Source: Fomitopsis serialis
Taxonomy: Eukaryota > Basidiomycota > Agaricomycetes > Polyporales > Fomitopsidaceae
Length of the DNA stretch: 64,000 nucleotides
NCBI RefSeq assembly: GCF_022376445.1
Contig: NW_025954964.1
Location: forward strand, 930,001-994,000
Direction: 5' to 3'
The notes beneath the pieces are model-generated. The model was not told the origin of the DNA, did no database searches, and worked only from the letters and a program-made list of their open reading frames with translations. A program made the translations under genes and the position numbers. Positions within the stretch are counted from its first letter, which is position 1; every line of letters starts with the position of its first letter. Positions 45,230-56,708 of this stretch are shown here, piece after piece.

Positions 45230-47362
45230 TCAGTATTCGTCTTCGGGGTAGTCCACTTGGTCATACAACCGCAGCGTCTCGTTCCAGTCGCGCTTCCTCC
45301 TCCTGCGGACCGAGAAATACTTCGCCTTGCTCGCCCACCTCCCGCGCACCCTTCCCTTCTCCTTCCCTCCCGTCCGCGCGAAGTACGTCTCGGGATCCGG
45401 TGGGAGTCCCAGAGTGTTCACCGCCATATCCATCACGCGCTTATGCAGCTGCTCGCGCACCGCATGCAGCTCCCAGATGCGATTCTGGCCCATCCGGAGG
45501 AGCGTCCAGAGCATGGCGAACGCGCGGAACGCGGCGATCGCGTCCTCGAGCCAGCGGAGCGCCATCCACATCGCGACGGGCACGAGGGCGCGGTGAGCGG
45601 CGCGACGGGGAGCGTGAGCAGCGTCGCGCCGCCCCAGACGCACAGCCCGGAGAGGAGCCCGTAGATGAGCTTGTACTGCGCGATCTCGTCCCAGGTGTCC
45701 CAGATCGGGCCCGTGCGCTTGAACCGCGAGACGGCGACGAAGGTCGTGAGGAAGACGGGCAGCCAGAGGAGCAGGCCGGGGAGGGAGATGGTGAAGAGGA
45801 AGCCGGACCAGGCGAGCCGCACGACGATGCGGTAAAGAATAACATGCGTTGGGAGCGGCCGACGGATGCGGTCGTCTTTGATGCCGTAGCGTGCGAGTTG
45901 GTCCTGATAAGCCTGTGCAAGGAATGCGTCTCAAAGGGCTCAAAGAGAAAGGCTGAGAAAATACCTTGAGATCTTCACCCAACTGCCGGATCTTCTCGTC
46001 CTCCCGCATCGCACCCTCCCTATTCTCGTTGTTCACAACCTCGCCCTCGCTCCCGCTCTGGTTCTCGCATATAGATCTCTCCGCGAGCTTGAACGCCTCC
46101 AGGAACGTCCGAACGACGCGAACGTAGTCGCCCAAGCTCATCGTCGTCCCGAGAGGCGCATATATGCGCGCTGCGAGCTTCGCGTTCCGGGTCATCCTCC
46201 AGGACGGCGCGTCCAGCGTACCAAGGCTGATCTGCTGGTGCATCTTCGCTGTGAGTGCACGGATCTCCTCGTAGTCGATCGGAGCGAGCAGTTCAGGGTT
46301 GTCCTGTGGCATAAAGTCAATGCAAGGCTCGCGCCGCGCGAACTGCTTGTCTTACCATGGGAGTGAACCTCAAAGGTTCGTGGAATGTCACCAACACGTC
46401 CGACCGAAAGTGCTGTCGGTGCCTGGACGAAGTCATGACGCAAAACCGAGGATGCGACAGATGTGCCACGTACATGTATGTAATCGAGCATGTCTGCACG
46501 AACACCTCGAAGTCTGGATTATATCGATTGCGCGAGAGAACGTCGGAGACAAGGCGAGCAACTGGTGTTAGGAGAGGCATTGAACAAAAATAAAGCAAGA
46601 ACCCGGCTGAGACTACACACCTCCGGTTTTGAGCGGAGCAATGGTCGGGTGGTACCTGCTCATGCCTTCCGGGAAAAGGCAGACAGCATCTCCGCACTCC
46701 AGAGCCTGAGGGGCCCAGTCAGCCGTGAATGTGGTGAAGAATGGGCCAAGCATGGCGGTGCAGAGTTCTGCATCAGCTGAGTGAGCATACCTCGATGAGA
46801 TGCTGCATCACAGCAGAGTTGTCCCCGTCGCCATTGGGATGGTCTTGACGCCGCTTGATGGGGACGGTACCAGCAGACTCAATTAGCCAACTGGTGAATG
46901 TCTTCTTTCCGAACTGCGTAGACTTGGCCGTGAGCCGCAAGAGATTTCGGCTCTGCTACTTATCAATGGCCACGTCGAAAGCTTGGTATGGCGTACACAC
47001 CTTGGATGGAATGGCCGTGACCAGGAGTCTTGCGCATGGAGTCAGTTGCAGCTCCTCGCAATTCGTCGGTAGACTCACAAGGCATCGGTCAACGAGTTAC
47101 TGTGGTTAGCGCATACGATGCTGCAACGAAGGTCAACACAATGGGGTTGTATGACAGCCTTTAGCACGCATACCAGGGCTTGCCTTTAGGCGGTATGACC
47201 TGCGCATTCTCGACGACTATGGTGCCATAGAATATTTTGAGGACGAATTTGAACAATAATCTGTTCCTCCCCACGTCTCAGAACATGGAAATCACACAAC
47301 CCCGCGACTTTTGCAGACCTTATGAAGAAGTATGACCATGGCGTTGGTGAGCCAGCGGGCAT
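45230..47362 (-). CDS. Glycerol-3-phosphate/dihydroxyacetone-phosphate O-acyltransferase (Gpt2/Sct1 type)
   Basis: ER enzyme for the first acylation step of phospholipid and triacylglycerol synthesis. About ten exons: MPAGSPTPWSYFFIR, LLFKFVLKIFYGTIVVENAQ, VIPPKGKPCIVCANHSNSLT, DALLLVTAIPSKSRNLLRLT, AKSTQFGKKTFTSWLIESAG, TVPIKRRQDHPNGDGDNSA, ALECGDAVCLFPEGMSRYHP, TIAPLKTG, RLVSDVLSRNRYNPDFEV, HFRSDVLVTFHEPLRFTPM and DNPELLAPIDYEEIRALTA. The acyltransferase motifs are HSNSLTD and FPEGMSRYHPT. The C-terminal part has TM segments (FLFTISLPGLLLWLPVFLTT, YGLLSGLCVWGGATLLTLPV) and a long tail ending YDQVDYPEDEY. Near 45586-45591 one base appears missing (LTA/ALVPVAMWMALRW). The 5' half is made of short exons and is easily overlooked. 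Confidence 0.9.
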
Positions 47363-47698
47363 GCCAGTCGAATGCAATGCAAGGTTAGATTGTAGGAGAG
47401 AAGCACAAGAGGCTATGGTAGGACGCGCATGCAAGCAATGAGGGAAGAGACGTAAGGTCCTTGGCTGCGGGCCCGAACAGGATGGAGCACGCTGCTCCGA
47501 CCAACGTTCGCGGCGAGCGCGTCGCGATGATGTCGCGGACTCGCGGCACGCTCACGTGTTTACCCCGCATCCAGGGCGCGAGGCGGTCACACACTCAGAC
47601 TTGGATCCAGAGACGCGTACATATGTACGGATGCACTGCGAAAACGTATGGATCCCAGAAAACAAAATGGATACAAGCACAACTGTGAACGGTCCACC
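47363..47698. other. Intergenic region between RRP12 3' end and GPT2-like 5' end
   Basis: 336 bp with the acyltransferase promoter, including a CACGTG E-box at about 47552-47557. No gene was seen. Confidence 0.5.
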
Positions 47699-50600
47699 TC
47701 ATCTTTTCCCAGCAACTCCAACGTGTTTACGTCCTTGCTTTTTGGCCGCTTGCGACAGCGGCAGGTAGGCGTATGGCTCTACACCGCCCTTCTTGACATC
47801 TCCTCCCGCTCTCTGTGCAGTGCATCAGTAACGAATAGCTGGGCGACGCGACCGTCATCAGACGCATACCTTAGCTCTGAATTCTTGTCCAAGCTTGGCT
47901 TCCGTTCTCCGCTTGTTCTTCTTTCCGCCAGCCGTATCCGCCTCGCCCATCTCGACATCTTCGCCGGCGTCCTGATTCTCTCGCCGCCGCTTCTTCGTGT
48001 CCTTGTTGAACTTGACGCGTCCGTTGGGACCACGAGTGAAACCGTCCGCTGAAGTCAAACTCTCCTTGTAAGCATCGTCTGCCGTCACACCGTCATCCGT
48101 CTCATCCTCCGCTTCGTCGATGACCATCTTGCCGGTGTCGTCGTCCGTTTTAAAGTGAGTAGCATCCTGGCCTGGCTTCCGCCGCTTGTCGCCTTTGGCA
48201 TCTGATTTGTGCATGAGGATAGATACGAAGGTCGAGGATGACAGGGTACTCACTCGTAAGACGAGTCGCTGCACCACGCAAGAGATCCATCGGTTCATCG
48301 TCGTCCATCCGAATACGGGCCCCTCCCGCGTTGTTCTTGGACTTCTCAGACCGTTTGTTACGAGCCGCGGGTACCTCGTCATCGCTATCATCGATCTCAC
48401 TTTCGCTCCCGTACAACACGTCTTCGAAAGCGTCTCCACCCGTCCGCTTCGGCGCAGGTTCCTGGGGCGGGGACCATCAGCAAGCAGCAAGCATAACCAG
48501 AATGAGACCGGTCAACATACCTCGTCATCATCGTTCTCCGCGCCCATAGCTTTCTTCCTCTTCGCTCTGTCCTTCCTCTTCTTGATGTTCACTAGCACCT
48601 TCCGCGCCTCCTCCTCGCCGGCACAAGCGTATACGTCCTCCCATCCAAACCTCCTAATCATGCGCTCGAAAATGTGGCGAACCTTCGCCTTGAAGTGGTT
48701 CTTGTGGTCGTGCGACCAGCGGAGGAGAGCGGGGACGAGCTCCTGAATATGCGGGCGCAGCAGGTCGGTCGGCATTGTGTGGATCGCGAGTTTCACGAAC
48801 CCGAGGACGGACTTCACGATCTCACGGTTCGCCGAGGTGACGAAGACGAGGAGGGTGGTGAATATCTCACTCAACATCTGGGCAGAGAGAGAATCTGATA
48901 GAATATTAGGGATGGACTAGCTGGGCGACCGTACGTAGCTCACCTTTGAACTCAAATACGAGACGAGAGATGGCCGTAACGGTCGCGCTAATCATGTGCG
49001 GTGTCGCTCCGGCCAGTCCACCAGCGATCATCGTCATGTACTCGTCCAGACTAGCAGTGGCTGAAACGAATGTCAGACAACAATTTTGCTACTAGATTTT
49101 GTACATACCATCTGGTGTATCATCCTGGTCCATGGCGTCAACTGCACCCCGCTTGACCACACCACCCTCCTTCATTTTCTTGCCCATCACGACAACCAGG
49201 TCGAACGCAGCATTACGGGCCTTCTCTGATGGTTCCTTGGTACCCAGCACGGCCTCCGGGATGATAGACAACAGCAGGTGCAGGTGTGCAGGCGGGATGA
49301 GTAGTGCAAGGCGCGTAAGCAGATGGAATCGGTCCTAAGGATTCACGAAGTTAAGACTGCGCGGGATACAGGAAAACGTCGAGACAAACCTTCTTAGCAG
49401 CTGCCGCCAAACCGTCAACGACCCCGTCTAATCGCTGCAGCACCGCCTCAGCGTCCACACTCGCTTTCCCTCCATCCGCAAGCTTTGTGAGGATCTTGTA
49501 TCCGCGCTTCTGCACGCCGTTGTCCCTGCTCTCGAGCACCTCGCTCTTGAGGCACAGGTCGAAGAGCGCCGTAGCATCCACGGAAGACAGGTAAGGCAGG
49601 ACGAGTATGAGGAGGTCCTGCGTCACGGCGGTGATATTTTCCGCGTCCTTTGGCCCCGCCGCCCTGCTTGTCTTTGCCAGGTTCTGTTTGAACAGGTCGA
49701 CGAGCTTGATGTAAGCCCTGGCGATCTCCTATGAGACAGGATCAGCCAAATCGATCTCGGTATGTATTCCTGTTCGACAAACCTGCTCGCCAGCGATCCC
49801 CGCCCATACACTGACAACATCACCTACCATACCCTGCGAGTCTCTGCCCACGCTGCTGAACACATTGAAGAGTACGCCAAGCCAGCTTTCTGCTTGCCCG
49901 CGCAGGGACTTCACATTCTTCTCAGCCTCGTCCCTTGAGATTGTATCGGCCCGCACCGATTCCGGGAGCTTGGCGAGGTCCCCAGAAGCGATAGCTAAGT
50001 TCGATTCTACCAATGTCTTGAGTGCTCGAAGAATTGCAGGGCGCAACTCAGCTTGAGTGTAGAGCAGCTGTGACAGAAGTTGGGCAAACTCTGGTGTCAA
50101 GGCCTACCGGGACGTCATTCCTCAGTGAGCCATCCGCCACTCGGGTGATGGATAGAACTCTACCTTCTGCAAATCTGGAGGTCCCCAGCAGTAACCCGGC
50201 AAACCCTTCCAGATTTGCTCGACGAGTACGCTCCAGACCTTCGCCTCGGACTTGCGGCCCGCGCTCTCCGCAGTTTGTTGGTGGTCGAACATGCGCTCGG
50301 TGAGCGGGACGAAATACGCGAGGAAGTGACCCAACGGCGAGGGATGTGGCTGGGAGAGGAGAGGGAGGAGGAAGGCACGCGGTTCATGACCAGCTTGTCT
50401 GTGCTCCGGTCAGTCCCACTTCACTGGGCATCGGACTCATCGCTCACCTGTCTGCTGGCTCGAGGTTGAGCGGCAGAGCTTTGAGCAGGACCTCTGGGCC
50501 CACGACTCGCATAGCCGTGCTCAAGGTAGCATCGGCAGCCTCCTTGTACTCGAAAGTCTTCTGTATCCTGAGGTCACCCACCTTCGCGATGAGTGGTAAG

Positions 50601-51971
50601 AGGAGCTGCTCGGCTGCGGTCGGGGCGGTCCTCCGAGTCGAGTCGCCGCGATACCTCAGATTCTCGATGAGCGACGATACAACCATAAGCACCTCGGGTA
50701 TCGAGCGAGCAAAGCTTAGCGCGTCAAGAGCTTTCGTTGTCTGTGCAATCATCTTGCCGATGGCGGACGTCTTTTCCTGGCCAGCCTTTTCCGCAAGCGC
50801 TGCATTGATGAGCAAAGGTGTGAAGCATTGCCCGATTTGACTGAGAGCTTGAGCAGCCGCTTTCCGTGCTTCCGCATCCTGGAATTCGAGCAATGGCCAA
50901 ACCGTCTTCCACGCCTTGCCCACATCTTTTGCACTCCTCTCTGAGTCAGTCGCCTGAAGCGCGAGGATGGCATTTCCGAGGACCGCCGCCCATATAGGCG
51001 CGAGCACAGTGTCAGTCTTGGCGGGGGAAGACGAGAGGACAGCATCGAGGATGTCTGAAAGCTGTTCTCGAATGCCACTAGACGGGTCGTCTACGGCCGC
51101 ACTGAGTAGATCCGAGAGTATAGAGTACGCAGATTGTGCAAGGTAAGGGTTCCCGAGTCGTGGGAGCAGGAGGAGGGATGATGTTATAGAAGGAAGGGAC
51201 TACCGGGCCCTGGTCAAGTCAAGACATGCTGCAAAGAACGTGAATACTCACATCAGCGGGTAATGTGGGGAGCACAGGGCGCAAGAATGCGAGCAATTGA
51301 ATCGTGGTGTCCGGATTATCTGTCTCAACCTTTTTCCCCTTGAACTTGACCGGAGCACCTGTGTTCACCTCAGCCAGAGCGGAGATAATCCAGTCCGCTA
51401 CTCGCTGAGCATAAGGATGCTGGAGCAACGGAGACGGAGGGTTCGCAAGGACATCTTTGATTATCTCCGATGCCTTCCTCCGTACTTTTGGGCGCGGATC
51501 GAGCGTGAGTTGTAGGATGAAACTGAAAGATTGGCGGAGGCCTTGGAATTCTAGCTGCGGACGTTCGAGAGCCTGGAAGATCGCACCGTATAGACCCAAC
51601 TGGGATCGCAACGGCGGTGCATGCGAAGCCAACGTTGGGAACAGTGCTGATGTGAGGGATACTGTGGTGTCTAAGTGAGTCCTTATGACAGGATGCGGAA
51701 CGTGCGGTGTGACCAGCGCAAGGAGATAGAGGACCGCAGGTAGGACATCTCCGTCGCCCAGCGGTGGTCCAGATGCGGCCGCCGCTTGCAAAACACCCTC
51801 GAGTGTGGTCAAAAGAGCAGCAAAGTAGGCGGTAGGAGATGGTTGGGTGTTCTGCTCGCGGAAGGTCGCTTCGAGAGCGTGCAGGAGGGTCGCAGGTGTC
51901 TTTTGGTGAGGTAGTGAGGACGAAGTATGAGGACGTATTTTGGCGAGTGAGTTCTCCAAGTTGTCCGCCAT
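47699..51971 (-). CDS. RRP12: Ribosomal RNA processing protein 12 homologue
   Basis: HEAT-repeat protein of the nucleolus and cytoplasm needed for pre-40S maturation and export of both subunits. The start is MADNLENSLAKIRPHTSSSL, then FREQNTQPSPTAYFAALLTT, LYLLALVTPHVPHPVI, SFSFILQLTLDPRPKVRRKA, IQLLAFLRPVLPTLPAD, LLPRLGNPYLAQSAYSILSD, VLAPIWAAVLGNAILALQAT, FTPLLINAALAEKAGQ, LLLPLIAKVGDLRIQKTFEY, ALFDLCLKSEVLESRDNGVQ, FHLLTRLALLIPPAHLHLL and HIQELVPALLRWSHDHKNHF. HIFERMIRRFGWEDVYACAG is the conserved end of the HEAT part. The tail is acidic then basic (DDSDDEVPAARNKRSEKSK, KKRRRENQDAG) and ends GGVEPYAYLPLSQAAKK, then KHVGVAGKR. About 12 exons, all consistent; no frame breaks were found. The start shares a divergent promoter with the FAD monooxygenase. 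Confidence 0.95.
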
Positions 51972-52495
51972 GGTGTACGAGATACTGCAGAACAGACAGG
52001 ATATTGCCGTAGAGTCAGACGTTGTAGAAAGTGCCCGCACGCTGCCTGCAGGCTCAGGTCAAGCGGCAAGAAAATCTTGCAGTGGGATCTTGATCACGTC
52101 GTGATCGGGGCAGCTGTATCTTGGGCGTCTACATCCACAATTATGGGCGCTAACCTACCAACATGGACCGCTCGACATTCTGCTACTTACATGCACACAG
52201 CAGGCGGTGTGCTCAGTACCGTGCGATGCGACTTAGCGGGGCACTTGGCAACAGCTTCCCCGAAGCAACCCCATCTGTGCTTTATCTTCTATCTCAGGAA
52301 TGTAGGCAAGCTATCTCCCGTGCATAACTCTATCTATCCCGTCCCAGTGACTCTATCACCGGAGCCTATTCGCGGCGTATGCACCCTTTTGCGTCACTCG
52401 ATTCCCAGGACGTAGCGGGCTGGTCAAGGTGCTTTAAGTGGCCGGGGCGAATGAGCAGAGACTCCAAGGGTATCCTTCTGTGCTACCTCCACTCC
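51972..52495. promoter_or_regulatory. Divergent promoter between RRP12 and FAD monooxygenase
   Basis: A 524-bp region with a 15-bp palindrome GATCACGTCGTGATC (52092-52106; only the central base is unpaired) about 120 bp from the RRP12 start. Palindromes of this kind are typical dimer-binding sites; whether a factor binds here is inference. Confidence 0.5.
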
Positions 52496-54223
52496 ATGTC
52501 AGGTCCAAAGTTTCGAGTTGCCATCTGGTACGTTATGCTGATATTTATAGGTTATGAGGCTCAATGCCCATGAGTCTTTTCCATGCTAGCGGAGGAGGCA
52601 TTGGAGGCTTATGTCTTGCCGTTGCCCTCTCAAAGCACTCTGACATACAGCTGGATTTGTATGAAGCAACTGCGCGCTTCAAGGAGATTGGTGCTGGAGT
52701 CATGATGTGGTCGCGGACGTGGGAGATACTAACCCTCCTCGGACTGGACACCAAGTTCTCACAGATCGCGCATGCTCCCCCCGACGCTTCAATTGGTGAG
52801 TTGTAATCATGGTGGTTTGTATTGTACTCGAGCTTGCATCAGGTGTAGGATTTGACTACCGCAAATCCGACCAGCCGGAGGAAGGCCACCGCTTTCACTT
52901 ATTTGAACTTCCATGTAAGTAACTCCTGCGTCTCTCGTAGATTCTTGTCTAAGACATATGACCTACGCAGATGGCTGCATCCGTTTCCATCGTGCGCACT
53001 TCCTGGATGTCTTCGTGGACGCACTACCAGACGGCGTCGCTCACTTCGGCAAGCGACTACTGTCCTACTCGCAAGGCTCCTCAGATGCTCCACTGGAGCT
53101 GCACTTCAGTGATGACACGACAGCAGTCTGTGATGTCTTGATTGGGTGCGATGGCATCAAGTCCACAATCCGCAAGCAAATGCTGGAAGAGAAAGCGAAG
53201 ACTGGCCAGAAAGACCTACTGCAGCACATCGATCCGATATGGACCGGGACTATTGTCTACAGAGGATTGATACCAGTAGATCACTTGAAAGGTCAAGACG
53301 AGAAGAAGCATAGGACTGTTGAGACGCCAATGATGGTATGTATTGTCGGCCGAGGATTATTTCTCCGTCAGTGACGTTCTCGTAGTATTGTGGCAAAAGC
53401 AAGGCAGGTTACAGTCATGTCAACTGAACCCTCAGAGTCATTTGTGACGTTGCCATAGCACGTCGTCAGCTACTCAATCTCCAGTCGCAGCATCGTCAAC
53501 GTTGTTGCCTGCACATCACGCCCTGAACTCGAAGGTACCACATACGACAAGTCATGGGTTGTTGACTGCACGCAGGAAGAGCTACTGGATTGTTACGATG
53601 GCTGGGAACCTGAAGTCGTGGAATGCTCAAGGTCAGCACGTATACGTTCAGATGTTGTGTCCACGTTTGACGGCTTCGATAGTGCATCGAGAAGCCCACA
53701 CGATGGGCTATCCACCATCTTCGCCCTCTACCAACGTACGTATCAAACAAGGTTGCATTACTTGGTGACGCAGTCAGTATCCTCGCTGTGATGCGTGATC
53801 CTGCCCTCTGATACAGCCTCTTAGGCACACGGCATGAGCCCACATCAAGGCGCAGGTGCCGGACAAGCCATAGAGGTATGTCCCTACCGCGCATATCGAC
53901 ATGATTTCCGTTCATGACTGCCATGAACATAGGATGCATTCATCCTCGCCCATCTCTTGGGGCATCGTTCCACTACTCTGGTCACGCTCCCTCAAGCATT
54001 GCTCACTTACGAGCATGTACGACTGCCCCTCGCGAATCACGTCCTCCGTGGTTCCTATCAGTCCGGAACGATGTACGAATTCGATGGACCCCAAGGAGAT
54101 GATCTACGGGTACTGGGACCGGCGATAGAAAGTCAGTGGGACTGGGTCTCACAGACTAGTCCGGCCGATGAGGCGGAGAGAGCAGTTGGTTGGTTGGCCG
54201 AGATAGCGAAGTCGCATCCTTAG
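52496..54223 (+). CDS. FAD-dependent monooxygenase, salicylate-hydroxylase-like
   Basis: Flavoprotein aromatic hydroxylase family (PF01494 type), NAD(P)H-dependent. About nine exons. The start MSGPKFRVAICGGGIGGLCL gives the GxGxxG FAD motif. Next come LDLYEATARFKEIGAGVMMW, FDYRKSDQPEEGHRFHLFEL, IRFHRAHFLDVFVDALPD, CDVLIGCDGIKSTIRKQML (the DG motif), TGTIVYRGLIP, YCGKSK (18-nt exon 53386-53403), HVVSYSISSRSIVNVVACTS, EKPTRWAIHHLRPLPTYVS and VALLGDAAHGMSPHQGAGAG (second FAD site). It ends WLAEIAKSHP. The intron after YCGKSK has a GC donor (gcaggt). The join after WEPEVVECS is not resolved: one extra G, or another donor, is needed to reach CIEKPTRW. Substrate unknown; no secondary-metabolism cluster surrounds it. 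Confidence 0.88.
53404..53458 (+). other. GC-AG intron in the FAD monooxygenase gene
   Basis: The donor is gcaggt and the acceptor is catag, 55 nt. It joins YCGKSK to HVVSYSIS in frame, as the family requires. Confidence 0.65.
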
Positions 54224-54373
54224 CTTGCGGTCAATCCTCCTGATGTGCCACTGGCAATGATTCGAACCGTCAGTGTAGACCAGGTTGCGATGCAGACTTG
54301 AACTGCTAGGAAAACTGATTAGATACCGCTTTTTCACAGCTGATTATATACTGCCGGGTACAATTGTTGTTAA

Positions 54374-54457
54374 TCCCTGGTAGTATATCGGTTAGTACAC
54401 GCGCCTGTCATCTAGTACGGTGCGCGCGAAAGCGGGGTTCGACTCCCCGCCAGGGAG
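54374..54457 (+). tRNA. tRNA-Asp (GTC anticodon), with intron
   Basis: The acceptor TCCCTGG pairs with CCAGGGA and the discriminator base is G. The D arm is GTAT...GTAC, the T arm CGGGG-TTCGACT-CCCCG. The anticodon stem CGCGC/GCGCG flanks CTGTCA with an intron of about 12 nt after position 37, and the anticodon reads GTC. A T5 terminator follows at 54462-54466. Confidence 0.93.
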
Positions 54458-54848
54458 GTTCTTTTTGCAACCGTTTTGCACCGCTAAATCAATACGATTG
54501 GGCTCGTATGATGCGCAAGTACCATACTGTACCAGCCTGTAGCTTGTGCAAGTGTCGGGGACCGCTTCGGTGTAAAGCGACATGCGTTCAAAGGGCCACC
54601 TTTAGACTACCTGCATGACGTACTTAAGACATGGGGGATAAGCTCTGGAGAAGCTCTCATTGCCTCAGACTGACACCTCTCGCTTGCTCTCAAGTATTGC
54701 AATTGGTCGACGTATTCCATGTCATAGTGATACAGTACGTATACACCGCAATCGAAGTGCACGCGACCGTAATCAATAGGCTTGGCACACTCGCGGCCAA
54801 TAGGACTAGGGGTGCGAACTCCCAACCAGCATTACTACACAGTTTGTC
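54458..54848. other. Intergenic, no gene seen
   Basis: About 390 bp between tRNA-Asp and the 3' end of the ETF-alpha gene. There are short frames only. Confidence 0.45.
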
Positions 54849-56016
54849 CTACTGCGCTTTCAACTTCTCCACGAGTTCGGGCACTGCATCGTATAGATCC
54901 GCTACTAATCCGGCGTCCGCGACCTGGAATATAGGGGCATCCGGATCCTACGGTTCCCTGTCTATCATCATGCCCTTTCGTAATGGTACATGACTTACCT
55001 TGTTGATAGCGACAATCATCTTGGAATCCTTCATTCCTGCGAGATGCTGAATGGCCCCGGATATACCGATAGCCATGTATAGCTCTGGCGCGACGACCTT
55101 GCCTGTTGTCCAACCTGCAGCGAGTTGTCTGCATAACCCGCATCGACGGCAGCTCGTGATGCTCCAATCGCAGCGCCGAGCACGTCCGCCAACGGCTCTA
55201 GGGTTGCATTGAACGTTTCGGCGTTCTTCAGCGCCCGTCCACCAGAGACGACGCGGCTCGCAGCTCCGAGCTCGGGACGATCCGACTTGGTTAGGTCGGT
55301 CTTGACATGCTGCGAGGGCGAGTTGGAGACTTCGACTGGGTCAACAGACTTGTCCTCCACTTGCGCGTCCTGCTCGAGAGCCGCTGCGAAGGCAGTGGAC
55401 CTCACTGTGAAGAACTTGATGGGAAGCGACGACGGTGCACGGACAGTAGCGATAGCATTTCCTGCGTAGATGGGGCGAGTGAACGTTGTTGAGTTGTCGG
55501 AGCTATCGTGATCCAGGGATGTAATGTCGGAGACAGCGGGAAGGTCGAGCCGCGCTGCAACACGAGGCAAGAGGGACTTGGCGGAGGAAGAGTGGGACGA
55601 GACAACATGCGTGAACGGCGAGCCAGACGAGAGAAGTTTCTCGAGGAGTGGAGAAACAATCTCCGGGACGGGCACAGCGTATTGGGAGGATGTGCTGTGC
55701 AGGAGGGTGCTCAGACCCTTGAGTCTAGCACGGGCACGCAAGAATCAGACGTCTCTGGATCATGTCCACTATCGCGCTTCATGACTTACTTCTTCGCCTT
55801 CTCCACCACTCCCTTGACCTCATCTGGCCCACCGACAACGAGGCCAGTGACCTCGCCACCCAGTTGCTGCGCCGCTGTGAGAGCCGACAGGGAGCCAGAG
55901 TCGATGACCCCTGCACGATGCTCGAGGAAGACCAGCGCGTGAGGGCCGGGGACAGTAGCATAGCGTCTGCAAAGTGACCTGCTTGCAAGAAGATAGTGAG
56001 CTCTCAACATGGGCAT
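54849..56016 (-). CDS. ETFA: Electron transfer flavoprotein alpha subunit, with one apparent frame break
   Basis: Mitochondrial-matrix flavoprotein that passes electrons from acyl-CoA and amino-acid dehydrogenases to [25 protein letters not shown] is an Arg-rich mitochondrial presequence. Domain I has [60 protein letters not shown] and [10 protein letters not shown]. The FAD-binding domain II has [85 protein letters not shown] and [20 protein letters not shown], ending LVEKLKAQ with TAG. Between VGQ and [10 protein letters not shown] one A is missing from a CAAACA-like context (about 55104-55109). Everything else is intact across three or more exons. It is divergent from the ZNFX1-like gene, 692 bp apart. 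Confidence 0.93.
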
Positions 56017-56708
56017 GATGGGTGCTCTGCAATGAGAGAGCCTTGCTGAGTCAGGCTGCTCACGCTCACGGTGGGCTCGGATTCGGATTCTCGGAGTCGG
56101 ATGGTCCACGGAGTCGAGTGACGCGACTGGCATCTACACGCTCACGTGTCGCCGCGTCCCCTGCGACCGAACTCCCTCCTCTTCTTGAGCCGTCATCTTC
56201 GCCCGCATCTGTCTCCCTTCATATTCCGACTGCGCCTGGCTTAGGGCTATACCCACTGTCGCCATCGTATCCGCAGTGTTTCTATTGATGTGCTATCGAT
56301 GTGCTATATCTATGTCAACTCTTCGCCGTTTGAGATCAGCGCTGAACTGCCGCTGCTAACGTACACTAGACATGCCCCACGACACCAGGCCAATGGTGCT
56401 TCACAAACCTAAACATCTCCAACATCTATGGACGTCTTCTGTAGCTGAGAATCATTCCATGCGGCTCAAGGTTTGATTGGCTCTCAATCTATGCTCGAAA
56501 ACGAGGCCTTTCAGCGTGCCGATAATACTTGCTGAGAAGATCTTCCTTAATATCACACACGAGGGGCTCCATGTGCGTGCCGCATTGTCAGGCAGCCGCC
56601 GTGCTGTATATGCTTTCTGGGGAGCTCCTGGTAGCGCTGGTAAGCCGATATAGCTTTGTGCTCTGTTGGTGAGAACCGCGCCGCTTTTCATCCCGTCCTC
56701 GCATAACC
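56017..56708. promoter_or_regulatory. Divergent region between ETFA and the ZNFX1-like gene
   Basis: 692 bp carrying both promoters. A CACGTG-type E-box (ctcacgtg) is near 56143-56149. No gene or structured repeat was seen. Confidence 0.45.
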
